DNA of 64,000 nucleotides from Streptomyces sp. NBC_01478 (GCF_036227225.1 NZ_CP109444.1:1860001-1924000), one strand, 5' to 3'; shown: positions 37,108-48,200, counted from the stretch's first letter. Notes: a model not told the origin generated them from the sequence alone. Translations and numbers: made by a program.

Positions 37108-38069
37108 GCGGTGTCCTCCTGTCGGCGGACCACGCGCAGATACACCAGCACAACTGCCAGGATCAGCACGAAGTTGACGACGGCCATGGCGGCCGACTCG
37201 CCCACCGCCTGGTTGTCGAAGGCGAGTTTGTAGAGGTACGTGGTGGTCGTGTCGGTGTCGAAGCCGGGGCCGCCTCGCGTCATGGCCCAGATGATGGGGA
37301 ACGAGTTGAACACGTTGATCACGTTGATGATCGCGGCGACCAGCAACGAGGGCCGCAGCAGCGGCAGCGTGATGCCCAGGTAGGTGCGGACCGGACCGGC
37401 GCCGTCCACCCTCGCCGCTTCGTACACCTCGGCCGGGATGCTCTGCACCCCCGCCAGCAGGACGAACGAGGTGAAGGGCAGCGAGACGAACACGGCCACG
37501 CCCATCATCGCGGCGAACGCCTGACCGGGGTGGGCCAGCCAGTTGACGGGGGTGTCGAGGACGCCGAGGTCCATGAGCACCTCGTTGACCACGCCGTAGA
37601 AGTCGTTGAGCATCCACCGCCAGATGAGGGCTGTCATCAGGACGGACGCGGCCCACGGCACGATCAGTGCCCACCGCACCAGCCGCTGTCCGGGGAACCG
37701 GGTGTTCAGGAGTTGAGCGAGGGCGAGGGCGAGCAGGATCGTGACGACCACGACCCCCACGACCCAGATCAGCGTGCGCAGCAGCACCCCCGGCAGGTCG
37801 TCCTCCGCGAACAGGTCGGCGTAGTTGCGACCGCCCGCGAACCCGCGGGACAGGCCGGTGGAGCTGATCCGTGTCAGGGAGGTACGGATCATCTCGACCA
37901 CCGGCCAGACGACCATGCCGAGGATGAGTACGGTCGCGGGACCGAGCCACAGCAGTGGCTCCAGCGCACGCAGGCCGCGCCTGTGGCGGCGGCGTGGGGC
38001 AGGCTCCGGCGCTGCCGGGGCACCTTGCCGGCCCCCGGCAGCGCTCACGGTGACGTCGTGGACCGTCAC
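37104..38069 (-). CDS. Sugar ABC transporter permease, MalF type (second system)
   Basis: 321 residues. An arginine- and proline-rich cytoplasmic tail precedes LEPLLWLGPATVLILGMVVW. The EAA loop YEAARVDGAGPVRTYLGITLP is near residue 225. It follows the binding-protein gene by four bases and overlaps the next permease, so the three are one unit. As in the first transporter there is no ATPase gene. Confidence 0.93.
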   Translation of the reverse strand: MTVHDVTVSAAGGRQGAPAAPEPAPRRRHRRGLRALEPLLWLGPATVLILGMVVWPVVEMIRTSLTRISSTGLSRGFAGGRNYADLFAEDDLPGVLLRTLIWVVGVVVVTILLALALAQLLNTRFPGQRLVRWALIVPWAASVLMTALIWRWMLNDFYGVVNEVLMDLGVLDTPVNWLAHPGQAFAAMMGVAVFVSLPFTSFVLLAGVQSIPAEVYEAARVDGAGPVRTYLGITLPLLRPSLLVAAIINVINVFNSFPIIWAMTRGGPGFDTDTTTTYLYKLAFDNQAVGESAAMAVVNFVLILAVVLVYLRVVRRQEDTA

Positions 38070-38073
38070 CTGA

Positions 38074-39330
38074 TCAGTCGCCCTTCTGCGCGGTCTGCTG
38101 GATCTTTTTCAGGACCTTCGACGGATCGGCGTCCGCCACCGCCGTGCCGATGCGCTGCTTCACGGCGCCGTCGACCGCGGCCCAGGCGGGGTCGTCGGTG
38201 GGAGCGAACTGCGCGTCGGACAGGGCGTCGACGAACGGCTTGTAGTAGGCGGCGTCCTGATCGGAACTCAGCGTGTCGCCCGCCGACTTGGTGACCGACA
38301 GGAAGCCCTCGGTGGAGACGAACTGTGCCGCGTTGCGCTGCTGGTAGAAGTAGTCGAGGAACTTCTTCACCGCGGGCCTGTTCGACCCGTCACTCTTCTT
38401 GAACGCGACGAGGTAGTCCTGCACGCCGAGCGTCTTGTGGGTGCTGCCGTCCTTGCTCGGCAGGGCCGCGACGCCGTAGTTCAGCTTCTTGTCGACGGGG
38501 TCGATGAAGCCCTTGCGCATGAACACCGCGCCGTTGAGCATGCCGATCTTGCCCTGCGCGAACTCGTTGAAGACGTCCTTGCGGTTGGTGGCCTCCGGGT
38601 TGGGCTGGGTGACCCCTTCCTTTGTCAGCTTCCGCAGGTAGGTGAGCGTGTCGATGTTGGCCTGTTGATCGACGGCCCACTTGCCCGAGGCGTCGGTCCA
38701 GCCGCCGCCGTTGTTCATCGCCCAGATCTGGAACTCGGCCTGGGCCTCCTCTGCCCCGAGGGGTAACCCGAGTCCGATGTATCCGGCCTGCTTGATCTTC
38801 TTGGCGTCGGCCTCGACCTCCGCCCAGGTGGACGGCGGCTGGGAGATCTTCGCTTTGGCGAAGATCTCCTTGTTGTAGAAGAACAGCCGCGCGCTGGAGA
38901 TGAACGGCAGACCGTACTGCGTGCCCTTGTACTCGGCCTTCTCCTTGAACAGCGGCAGGAAGTCGGCGAGCACCCCCGGGGAGACGACGTCCTGCGCCTT
39001 GTAGACCAGGTCGTCGCGGGCGAAGTCGGAGAACTTGTTGTAGTTGAGGAGGTCGGGCTCCTGCTTGGTCTGGACGTACGTCTTGACCTTGGAGTCCATC
39101 TGTTCCCAGTCGACCACTTCGAGGTTCACGTGGTAGCCGGGGTTTGCGGCCTCGAAGTCCTTGATGAGCGCCTTCCAGTAGGCCTGGGTGTCGTCGTCGT
39201 ACTTCGCCGCGACGAAGCGGATCGTCTTGCCGTCGGAGCCGCTGCTGTCGGAGGCGCTGCCCTTGCCGCAGCCGGTGAGGGCCAGAGCCAGGGTCAGAGC
39301 CCCGGCGACGCCCATGAGGTGCCGTTTCAC
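38074..39330 (-). CDS. Sugar ABC transporter solute-binding lipoprotein (second system)
   Basis: 418 residues from a GTG at 39330 that follows GAGAGG at good spacing; an upstream in-frame ATG at 39402 would place 24 non-signal residues before the signal. The lipobox is ALALTGCGKG. Family 1 solute-binding features include TIRFVAAKYDDDTQAYWKAL, NLEVVDWEQMDSKVKTYV and GKIGMLNGAVFMRKGF. It is first in a binding protein-permease-permease row, the reverse gene order of the first transporter. Its ligand is likely a mono- or disaccharide released by the divergent glycan operon, perhaps containing GalNAc, GlcNAc or Gal. Confidence 0.92.
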   Translation of the reverse strand: MKRHLMGVAGALTLALALTGCGKGSASDSSGSDGKTIRFVAAKYDDDTQAYWKALIKDFEAANPGYHVNLEVVDWEQMDSKVKTYVQTKQEPDLLNYNKFSDFARDDLVYKAQDVVSPGVLADFLPLFKEKAEYKGTQYGLPFISSARLFFYNKEIFAKAKISQPPSTWAEVEADAKKIKQAGYIGLGLPLGAEEAQAEFQIWAMNNGGGWTDASGKWAVDQQANIDTLTYLRKLTKEGVTQPNPEATNRKDVFNEFAQGKIGMLNGAVFMRKGFIDPVDKKLNYGVAALPSKDGSTHKTLGVQDYLVAFKKSDGSNRPAVKKFLDYFYQQRNAAQFVSTEGFLSVTKSAGDTLSSDQDAAYYKPFVDALSDAQFAPTDDPAWAAVDGAVKQRIGTAVADADPSKVLKKIQQTAQKGD

Positions 39331-39343
39331 GGTGTACCTCTCC

Positions 39344-39368
39344 GCATGCAGTGCTTGCACTGCCATGC
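39344..39368. promoter_or_regulatory. Extended dyad in front of the second transporter row
   Basis: GCATG-CAGTGC-TT-GCACTG-c-CATGC is an almost perfect 11+11 dyad with one extra base in one arm. It ends 14 bases upstream of the GTG start of the binding-protein gene, so it overlaps the leader. It could be an operator or an mRNA hairpin near the ribosome site. I see no second full copy in the window. Confidence 0.45.
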
Positions 39369-40331
39369 TTGTTTCTGCGCGATTGTCGGCGTTTTCAATC
39401 AACTAACGTCATCATGCTCAATGAATCGCGCATGCTGTCAAGGGCCGCCGGATCACGCATCGGTCAAGCCGTGCACCCAGGGCGGGCGACCACCACGGAG
39501 GCGCTGGAACCACTCGGCCGACCGCGGGGACGGGCTTCGGCGACCGCGGCCGACCGCGGATCCGCGGACCCCTGCGGCGGGACCGGCGGACCCAGCGCTC
39601 GTCATCGACTTCCCCGACGAGACCCCGGCCGCCCAGACCTGCTCCACCACCACCGAACCGGCGCTCCCGCGGCTCCCATGGGGCGAGGCCCCGGGACATC
39701 CGCAGGCGCAGGAGCGGTCCACGGTGCGGAGCCCGCCGCCCAAGAGGTGCTCGCAGCCTGGCAGTTCACGATCCCCGGACGGGTGCAGGCGTGCAGGATC
39801 GCCCCGGAGGCGGCGCTCAGGAGGCGCGAGTCGGCAGGCCACTGGACGGAGGCGTTCGCGTCGAAGTTCGGGGACCCGGTGTGCAGTGGATGGCCCCGCC
39901 CTCAGCCGCACCCCGGTCGCGGATCTCGTCGTGGTGCACGCGGCGCGGACCCGGACAACCCACACCGTCCGGCCCGTTCCACCGCCCCGGCCCGACGCCC
40001 GTTCACACAGATTTTACCGTTCGATTCGGGCGATCCCGGGGCTCGCGAGGGTGTCTCACAGGCCCCGTGGCCGTCCGCCACCAGGCACGCAGGCGGCCCC
40101 TGGAGCCTCTCCTCGCCCCAACTGGGCCTCCCGCACCGCATATTGACAGGCAGCGCACCGTGCAAGAGCATGAGCGAAATTGCGCTGAATCTTGCATCTC
40201 CAAGCAATATCAAACATCTCTCAGGCACCGCGCATCCTCGTGACCGCACCGAAGCGACACCGCGCAGACCGCGCCCAGCACCACGTATCGCCGTTCATCG
40301 AGCCAGAGTCCTGTCCGACAGGAGGACCCGA
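39369..40331. other. Nearly 1-kb intergenic region between divergent transporter and glycan operon
   Basis: No gene supported. Between about 39430 and 40130 the DNA is GC-rich and open in several frames, but none has family wording, a ribosome site or consistent codon bias; it may be decayed coding DNA. From about 40140 the sequence becomes AT-richer, with TTGACA at 40143-40148 and a GAAATTGC element at 40176-40183 shared with the regulator's promoter region, so the operon promoter is probably here. Confidence 0.55.
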
Positions 40332-43300
40332 GTGCACGTCCGACCGAGCAGACCCAGCGGCTTCCTCCTTGTCGCCGCCCTGACCGCCGCTTTCCTGGCC
40401 CCCGTCACCGGCCCGGCGGCCCACGCGTCGTCCCTGTCCGGCGCCTCCGCCGCCGGGCCGAAGGTGACCCACAGCGCGAAAGCTGTCACCGTGTCCGTCC
40501 CGGCCTCCGCGGGCGCCCCCGGCTACACCCTCGACGTGGCCACCGACGAACTCTCCCTGACCACACGTCGCGCGGGCAGAACCGTCCTCGCCGCCGCCTC
40601 CGGAGACACCGGCGCACTGCGCTTCACCACGTCCGACGGTGCGTGGCAGCATGCCACCGGCATCACCGGCTGGACGTGGCACAACGGCGTCCTCACCCTC
40701 ACCGCCGACACCACCCTCGCCGGGGCCACGGTCGAGGCCCGCATCACCCCGCAAGCCGACCGCTACCAGCTGGACTGGGACGTCGAGGGCGGCAGCCCGA
40801 CCAGCCTCGGACTCGCCTACGACCTGGCCTCGGCCGGCCACTGGTACGGACACGGCGAGGCCGAGACCCCCCAGGGCGGACCGGGCGTCGACCAGCCCTG
40901 GCCGCTGGACAGCGGAGAGGTGCAGCACAGCGACTTCGGACCCGCCTCGTACAACATGATCGATCCCTTCTGGTACACCTCGGCCTCGACCGGACTGCGC
41001 GTCGACACCGGCGACACCATGAACGTGTCGATCAACGGTGGCAAGGACGGCCTCGGCCGCTTCACCGTCGACTCGGCCGCGACCTACAAGGCCACCGTCT
41101 TCGTCGAGTCGACGCCGCTGGACGTGTACCGCGACTACATCGGGATCGTGGGCAAGCCCCAGCAGAGCGACGCCACCTACACGCAGTACGAGAAGCCGCT
41201 GTGGAACTCCTGGGCTCAGTTCTACACCCACGTCGACCAGCAGAAACTGCTCGACTACGCCACCGAACTGCACGACAAGGGACTCGACGGACACACCATC
41301 CAGCTCGACGACAAGTGGGAGTCCGGGTACGGCAATCTCACCTTCGACTCCACCACCTTCCCCGACCCCAAGGGCCTCTCGGAGAAGATCCACGACATGG
41401 GGTTCGACTTCGGGATCTGGGTCACCCTGTGGATCAACCTGGACTCCGACAACTACCAGTACGCCGCCGACCACGGCTATCTACTGAGGAACGCCGCCGA
41501 CACCACCAAACCGTGCGACGTGACCTGGTGGAACGGCACCGCCGGGATCATCGACCTCGCGAACCCCGACGCCAAGGCCTGGTACGAGGGAAATCTCAGG
41601 AAACTGATGGCCACCTACGGCATCGACGGCCTGAAGTTCGACACCCGCTTCTTCGACGAGAAATGCGCCCCGCGCGACGGCTACCAGGCCACCGACTACC
41701 AGAAGCTCGGCACCGAACTGGCCGACGAGTTCGACCTGCAGGGTGCCGGCATCCGGGTCCACTGGAGCTCCACCGCCCATCAGGCCGGCTTCGTCACCCG
41801 GCAGGTCGACAAGGGCACCGGCTGGGACTCGCTGCGGGCATCGGTCGGCCAGAACCTGGCGATCTCCACCATCGGCTACCCCTTCGTCGAGTCCGACATG
41901 ATCGGCGGCTCCGGCGGACAGGCCGCACCGAGCAAGGACGTCCTGGTCCGGTGGGCCCAGTCGGCGTCACTGATGCCGCTGATGTACTCCTCCACCTCGC
42001 CGGTGGAGACCAATGACGTCACCACCGGCCAGAAGGTGACGTACGACCAGCAGACCATCGACCTCTACGCGGCGGCGATCAAGGCGCACGAACGGCTGGC
42101 CCCCTACATCTGGGACCAGGTGCAGGCGACGCTGAAGACCGGCGACCCGATCATGCGCCCGCTGTTCTTCGACTTCCCGAAGGACCAGGCGAGTTACACG
42201 GTCGACGACGAGTGGATGCTCGGCCCGGCCGTCCTGGCCGCGCCCAAGCTCGGCTCCGGCGCGACCCGTACGGTGTACCTGCCGTCGGGCAACTGGTTCG
42301 ACGTCAACCAAGGCACGGTCATCCACGGCCCGGCGACGCTCAAGGGCTATGCGGCGCCGCTCGGGGTGACCCCCGCGTTCGTCAGGCTCGGCGCCAACGG
42401 CGCCCTCAAGGCGATCCGGGCGCTGAAGCGGGACGGCGTCCCGGCCGCGTCCGTGCTGATCGGCCCCGACGCCCCCAGTACCGGCTCCGGTAAGCCCTTC
42501 GAGGTGACCACCACCGCCACCAACTGGGGCACGGGCCCCCTCAGCGGCGTCCGCACCTCACTGACCGTGCCCGACGGCTGGACCGCGCAGGCCACCACAA
42601 CGGCGACCGCACGTTCCCTCAGGCCCGGGGCCGCGTACACCACCGACTGGACCGTCACCCCGGCCGCCGACGCCGCATGGGCCGGCCATGACCTCACCGG
42701 CACGGTGACGTACAGGACATCCGCCGGGAAGACCGTCACCGTCGACGACACCGTCCGGGCGACGGTGGAGGCGACTCCCGACAGCGTCCAGGACCCGTAC
42801 CGCACGACACAGACCACCGACGCCCAGTACGCACAGGCGGGCGACCAGTTCGCCATCTGGGCGGCCGGACAGGACCTGTCCGGCTGGAAGGACGAGAAGG
42901 GCGCGGTCTATCTGGCCGGCGCTGCCGGTCAACAGTCCACCGTACGGGCCCAGTTGGTCTCCCAGACCGGCGAGAGCCCGGCGGGCAAGGCCGCCATCGC
43001 CATCGCCAACGACCTCACGGATCCGTCGAAGGGCGGCTACGCGGTACTGGCCATGACCAAGAGCTACGGGCTGGAGTTCATGACCGACAGCAACGGCGAC
43101 GGAGTCCTCGACACCTGGGCCGGCGGCGGCTCCACCTACCATCCGGCCCACCTGAAGCTGGTCCGTGACGGCACCACCTGCACCGCGTACGCCAGCAAGG
43201 ACGGCGAGACCTGGACGACGGTCGGCACCGCACAGGTCCCGTCCGCGGCCGGCGCCGAGGACGCCGGGCTGGTCGCCAGCGCGGTCAACGCCAACTACCC

Positions 43301-43349
43301 GGGCGACACGGCCGAGGCCGTCTTCAAGGGATTCTCCGTCACCTCCTGA
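40332..43349 (+). CDS. Secreted GH31 glycosidase with NEW3 and C-terminal module
   Basis: 1005 residues. The GTG at 40332 follows GGAGG at 40321-40325; the signal ends at AAHASS (about 37). The GH31 N-terminal beta domain runs to about 280 (GLAYDLASAGHWYGHGEAE), then the barrel with WNSWAQFYTHVDQQKL, HTIQLDDKWESGYG, nucleophile GLKFDTRFFDEKC and presumed acid/base Asp in TRQVDKGTGWDSL, then YPFVESDMIGGSGG. A NEW3-type domain (about 42470-42770) and a last module (about 42780-43346) follow. GH31 includes alpha-glucosidases, xylosidases, galactosidases and alpha-N-acetylgalactosaminidases; the setting makes the last worth testing. First gene of the operon. Confidence 0.9.
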   Translation: MHVRPSRPSGFLLVAALTAAFLAPVTGPAAHASSLSGASAAGPKVTHSAKAVTVSVPASAGAPGYTLDVATDELSLTTRRAGRTVLAAASGDTGALRFTTSDGAWQHATGITGWTWHNGVLTLTADTTLAGATVEARITPQADRYQLDWDVEGGSPTSLGLAYDLASAGHWYGHGEAETPQGGPGVDQPWPLDSGEVQHSDFGPASYNMIDPFWYTSASTGLRVDTGDTMNVSINGGKDGLGRFTVDSAATYKATVFVESTPLDVYRDYIGIVGKPQQSDATYTQYEKPLWNSWAQFYTHVDQQKLLDYATELHDKGLDGHTIQLDDKWESGYGNLTFDSTTFPDPKGLSEKIHDMGFDFGIWVTLWINLDSDNYQYAADHGYLLRNAADTTKPCDVTWWNGTAGIIDLANPDAKAWYEGNLRKLMATYGIDGLKFDTRFFDEKCAPRDGYQATDYQKLGTELADEFDLQGAGIRVHWSSTAHQAGFVTRQVDKGTGWDSLRASVGQNLAISTIGYPFVESDMIGGSGGQAAPSKDVLVRWAQSASLMPLMYSSTSPVETNDVTTGQKVTYDQQTIDLYAAAIKAHERLAPYIWDQVQATLKTGDPIMRPLFFDFPKDQASYTVDDEWMLGPAVLAAPKLGSGATRTVYLPSGNWFDVNQGTVIHGPATLKGYAAPLGVTPAFVRLGANGALKAIRALKRDGVPAASVLIGPDAPSTGSGKPFEVTTTATNWGTGPLSGVRTSLTVPDGWTAQATTTATARSLRPGAAYTTDWTVTPAADAAWAGHDLTGTVTYRTSAGKTVTVDDTVRATVEATPDSVQDPYRTTQTTDAQYAQAGDQFAIWAAGQDLSGWKDEKGAVYLAGAAGQQSTVRAQLVSQTGESPAGKAAIAIANDLTDPSKGGYAVLAMTKSYGLEFMTDSNGDGVLDTWAGGGSTYHPAHLKLVRDGTTCTAYASKDGETWTTVGTAQVPSAAGAEDAGLVASAVNANYPGDTAEAVFKGFSVTS

Positions 43350-43366
43350 GCTGAGAGGGCCCGGCC

Positions 43367-45229
43367 ATGTCACGCGTTCCCACCGCCGTCGCCGCCTTCG
43401 TCGCCGGCATTGTCATAGCCGCGACCACCACGGCGATCGCCGGCACCAGTACCCCGGACACCGACGTCAACTCCAGGTCCACGACCACCTGGCTGACCGT
43501 CAAGGTCGCCGACGCCATGGGCACCAGGGACACGATCACCTGGGTGCCCACCGGATCCTTCGCCTCCTCCGCCGAGGTCCGGGTCCCGCGCTACCCGACC
43601 ACCGCCATCCAGGGCAAGGACACCACGCGACTCTCGCTGGCCGCCGTGCGCAACGAGCAGGTCTCCGCGCAGCTCGCCATCGCCTCCGGCCACGACCTGC
43701 ACGACGTGAAGGCGAGCGTCGGTGACCTCGCCGGACCCGGAGGGGCGAAGATCTCCGGCTCGGGCACCCGGGTCAGGTTCGTGAAGTACGTGCCCGTGCA
43801 GCGCTCCAAGAGCGAGATGGACTGGTCGGCCACCATCGACCAGGTCAGCTCCGCCACCGAGGTGTCAGGAGACCGGGACCCGGACGTCGTCGGCGACGCC
43901 CTGGAGGAAGCCTCCTCCATCGACGTGCCCGCCTACGCGGCGCAGCCGCTGTGGTTCACCTTCCACATCCCGAAGTCGGCCACCGCGGGCACCTATTCGG
44001 GCACGGTCGAGGTCACCGCCGACGACGGCACCAGGGTCGGCTATCCGCTGTCCGTCGAGGTCGCGAACGCCGCCGTGCCGGACCCGAAGGACTACAGCTT
44101 CTTCCTTGACGTGTGGGCGCAGCCGGAGACGATGGCGCTCAACAGCGGCGTCGAACTCTGGTCCGACAAGCACTGGAAGCTCATCGAGGCCTATGACCGG
44201 GACCTGGCCGGCCACGGTCAGAAGGTCATCAACACCACCATCGTCGACAACCCCTGGCACCACCAGTGGTCTCTGGGCACCCGCCAGTCGCAGACGGCCA
44301 CCCCGTACTCCAGCATGGTCGCCTGGAAGTGGGACGGCAGCCGGTTCTCCTTCGACTTCTCCCGCTGGGACGCCTATGTACGGACGGCGTTGAAGTCCGG
44401 GCTCGGGCCGGACATCGGGGCCTTCTCGATGCTGGCGTTCCAGGACGGCGAGCACGTCACCTACACCGACACCCGCACCGGCAAGACCGTCAACGAGCCG
44501 GTCGATCTGGGCGGCGCCCGCTGGCGCGAGGCGTGGGGGACGTTCCTGCCCGCCTTCGTCAGGCATCTGAAGACCAAGGGCTGGCTGGATCACACCTACC
44601 TGTCGTTCGACGAACGGCCGGTGGACACCATGACCGTGGTCAAGGACTTCGTCCACGAGGTGGCACCGGACTTCGACGACCGGATCTCGGTCGCCGGGTC
44701 GGCCGGCACGACGGACATCGCCTCCGACCTGTCCGTCAGCTGGGACACCATCGACCAGATGACGGCCGAGAAGGCGGCGGAGCGCCGCGCGGCCGGCAAG
44801 ATCACGACCTTCTACGTGTACGGCACCCCGGCCCACCCCAACACCTTGGCGTACTCCCCCGCCGTGGAGGCGCGGATGCTGCCGTGGATCTCCGCCCAGC
44901 GCCACCTGGACGGTTTCCTGCGCTGGTCGTACAACAGCTGGACGTCCGACCCCTTCTCGCAGCCGGTGTACATCTTCACCCAGGGCGACGAGTACCTCGT
45001 CTATCCCGGCAGGAACGGCCCGATGTCCAGCATCCGCTGGGAGCAACTGAAGGAAGGCATCGAGGACTTCGAGCTGATCGCCCAGGTGCGGAAGAAGGAC
45101 GGCGGTAAGGACGACTCCGCCCTGACCGACGCCCTCACCACCGCGACCCGCGACCTCGACGGCCGTACGAAGAACGTCTCCGACATCGAGGCCGCGCGGG
45201 CAACCGTGGTGAAGGAGCTGACGTCATGA
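43367..45229 (+). CDS. Secreted GH123-like (DUF4091) glycosidase
   Basis: 620 residues with a signal-like segment AAFVAGIVIAATTTAIAGTS. An N-terminal beta-sandwich (to about 240) contains VRNEQVSAQLAIAS and QPLWFTFHIPKSATAGTYSG. The barrel follows with SFFLDVWAQPETM, a carboxylate pair in HTYLSFDERPVDTM, and FLRWSYNSWTSDPFSQPVY with GDEYLVYPGRNGPMSSIRWE, the DUF4091 signature. GH123 enzymes release beta-linked GalNAc by substrate-assisted catalysis, using an adjacent Asp-Glu pair like the one seen. It starts 17 bases after the GH31 stop. Confidence 0.85.
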   Translation: MSRVPTAVAAFVAGIVIAATTTAIAGTSTPDTDVNSRSTTTWLTVKVADAMGTRDTITWVPTGSFASSAEVRVPRYPTTAIQGKDTTRLSLAAVRNEQVSAQLAIASGHDLHDVKASVGDLAGPGGAKISGSGTRVRFVKYVPVQRSKSEMDWSATIDQVSSATEVSGDRDPDVVGDALEEASSIDVPAYAAQPLWFTFHIPKSATAGTYSGTVEVTADDGTRVGYPLSVEVANAAVPDPKDYSFFLDVWAQPETMALNSGVELWSDKHWKLIEAYDRDLAGHGQKVINTTIVDNPWHHQWSLGTRQSQTATPYSSMVAWKWDGSRFSFDFSRWDAYVRTALKSGLGPDIGAFSMLAFQDGEHVTYTDTRTGKTVNEPVDLGGARWREAWGTFLPAFVRHLKTKGWLDHTYLSFDERPVDTMTVVKDFVHEVAPDFDDRISVAGSAGTTDIASDLSVSWDTIDQMTAEKAAERRAAGKITTFYVYGTPAHPNTLAYSPAVEARMLPWISAQRHLDGFLRWSYNSWTSDPFSQPVYIFTQGDEYLVYPGRNGPMSSIRWEQLKEGIEDFELIAQVRKKDGGKDDSALTDALTTATRDLDGRTKNVSDIEAARATVVKELTS

Positions 45230-48200
45230 GGGGACGCTGGAGAGCTCTCCTCACCGCCTTGACTCTCGCCACCGGCTGCCTGGGCACCACGGCGGCCCAC
45301 GGCGAGACCCGCGCGGCGGTCAAGGCGGCCTCGCCCCAGGCGCACACCGTGACCTACGACCAGTACTCGGTGAAGATCGACGGCAGGCCGCTGTACATCT
45401 GGGGTGCCGAGATCCACTACTTCCGGCTGCCCAGCCCGGACGCCTGGCGGGACGTGCTGCAGAAGATCAAGGCGGGCGGCTTCAACGCGGTGTCGCTGTA
45501 CTTCGACTGGGGCTACCACTCCAGCAAGCCCGGCTCCTACGACTTCACCGGTATCCGGAACGTGGACCGGCTGCTGGACGAGGCCGAGCGGGCGGGCCTG
45601 TACGTGATCGCCCGTCCCGGCCCGTACATCAACGCCGAGGTCTCCGGCGGCGGCTTCCCTGCCTGGCGCAAGACCCGCACGGGAGTCAACCGCACCTCCG
45701 AGGCGGGCTATCTGGCCGATGCGCGGGAGTGGATGAGCCGGATCAACCCGATCATCGCCCGGCACCAGCTGACCCGGGGCACCGGCAGCGTGATCCTCTA
45801 CCAGGTCGAGAACGAGTACCAGGGCGGTCGCCACGACGCCGCCTACATGCAGACGCTCATCGACTGGGCCAGGGCCGACGGCATCGACGTACCCACCTTC
45901 GTCAACGACGGCGGCGCCAACCAGAACTGGGTGAGCGGCAAGGGCGCCCCCGACATCTACGGCTTCGACGCCTACCCGCAGGGCTTCGACTGCGCCCACC
46001 CCGACACCTGGCGGAACCTGCCCGACTACAGCTACGTCAAGGCCTGGAAACCCCAGTCGCCACTGATCATCCCGGAAGCGCAGGGCGGCGCCTTCGACCC
46101 CTGGGGCGGCACCGGCTACCAGAGCTGCGCCCAGCTCACCGGCAGCGACTTCACCCGGGTGTTCGCCAAGACGAACATCGCCGCCGGGGTGAGTGGCCAG
46201 TCCTTCTACATGACCTACGGCGGCACCAACTGGGGCTGGCAGGCAGACCCCAACGCCGTCTACACCTCCTACGACTACGGGGCCGCGATCAACGAGTCCC
46301 GGCAACTCACCGACAAGTACCAGGAGTTCAAGCGGCTCGGCTACCTGGTCACCTCCGTGGGCTCGCTGGCCCGCACCGATAAGGCCGACGCACCGGCCCC
46401 CACCGATGCCACGCTGCGCATCGACCGCCGGGTCAATCCCGACGACGGCACCCAGTTCTTCACCGTCCGGCACGCCGACACCACCGTGAAGACGACGAAC
46501 AGCACCACGCTGTCGATCTCGGGGAAGGACGGCGACTACCCACGGGTGCCCCAGCAGGGCGCCATCACCGTCGCCGGCCACGACGCCAAACTCCTCGTCG
46601 CCGGTTACGACCTGGGCGACCAGCGACTGGTGTACTCCACTTCGGAGATCATGACCCACGCCCGGATCGGCGACCACGAGGTGGCACTGCTGTACGGGCG
46701 GCACGGCGAGGGCGGCGAGACCGTACTGCGCTACGCCGCGAAGCCGAAGGTCACCGTCCTCGACGGGGACGTCTCGGTGCACTGGGACGCCGGCCGCGGT
46801 GATCTGCGGCTGGACTACACGCACTCCGGCCTCGCCCGCGTCCTCGTCAACGGACTGGAACTCCTCATCGCCGACGACGCCGAGACCGCCCACTGGTGGC
46901 GCCAGGACACCGGCGCAGGACCGGTTCTCGTCCGCGGCCCTTCGCTGGTGCGCACCGCCGAGGTGACCGCCGACGGCACCTTGAGGCTGACCGGCGACTC
47001 CACGAAGAAGACGAAGATCGACGTCATCGCCGACACTTCCAAGGTGGCCAGGACGACCTGGAACGGCGACGCCATCGCCGTCACCCGGTCCCCCCGCACG
47101 GTGGATCTGCCGGCGCTGACCACCTGGAAGTACCACGACGAGGCACCGGAGGCGGCCCCCGGATTCGACGACTCGTCCTGGACCACAGCCGCCCGTCTCA
47201 CCTCGAACAACCCCGATCTGGACGGCTCGTTGCCCGTTCTCGCCATGGACGAGTACGGCTACCACCAGGGCAACGTCTGGTACCGGGGCCGGTTCACCAC
47301 CACCGGTCACGCGACCGCGCTCGCGCTCGACGCGAACACCGGACCCACAGGGCAGTACTCGGTCTGGCTCAACGGGACCTACCTCGGCAGCTCCGGGGAC
47401 GGGGCACACACCTTCGACATCCCGGTCGGGACGCTCAGCGCCAGCGGCGAGGACAACGTCGTCTCCGTGCTGGCCGTGAACGCCGGCAACAACGAGGAAT
47501 GGGGCCACGACTACTCGAAGGAACCACGCGGCCTGATCAGCGCCGCGGTGGTCGGCGGCGCCTCGACCCTCACCTGGAAGATCCAGGGCGACCTCGGCGG
47601 CGAGGACCCCGTCGACACGGCCCGCGGCGCCTACAACAACGGCGGCCTGTACGGCGAGCGGAGCGGCTGGTCGCTGCCCGGTTATCCGGACGGCGGCTGG
47701 GCCCACAGCACCCTGGCGGCCGCCACTGCGACGACGCACCCCGGGGTGCGCTGGTACCGCACCACCGCCCGGCTCGACCTGCCACGCGGCCAGGACACCT
47801 CCGTCGGGCTGGACCTCGGCGAGGAGGCGGGCGCGAGCACGGCGCACCAGACGCTGATCTACGTCAACGGATGGCTGATCGGCCGCTACCTGCCCGCCAC
47901 CGGACCGCAGACCCGCTTCGTGATCCCCAAGGGACTGCTGCACGAGCAGGGTGAGAACACCATCGCCCTGGCCGGCTGGTCGACCGCCGGCAATGCCGGC
48001 CCGGGCATGGCGAAGCTCGTCGACCTCGGCACCGTCACGGGCGGCATCGACGTAGCCACCGTGGCAGCACCTTCGTACAACGCGAAGACCTATGCCGTGC
48101 AGCAGGCGACAGCCCAAGTCACCGTGGACGCCGGTCCGTTCCTCAGCACCGGTACGGCCGCCGAGGTCCCGGTCTCGCTGACGATCCCGAGGCACGCCGC

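Noticed and set aside
39453..39965. 170-residue minus-strand frame in the gap before the glycan operon
   Set aside because: No family wording, no ribosome site and no conserved pattern; kept only as unassigned DNA.
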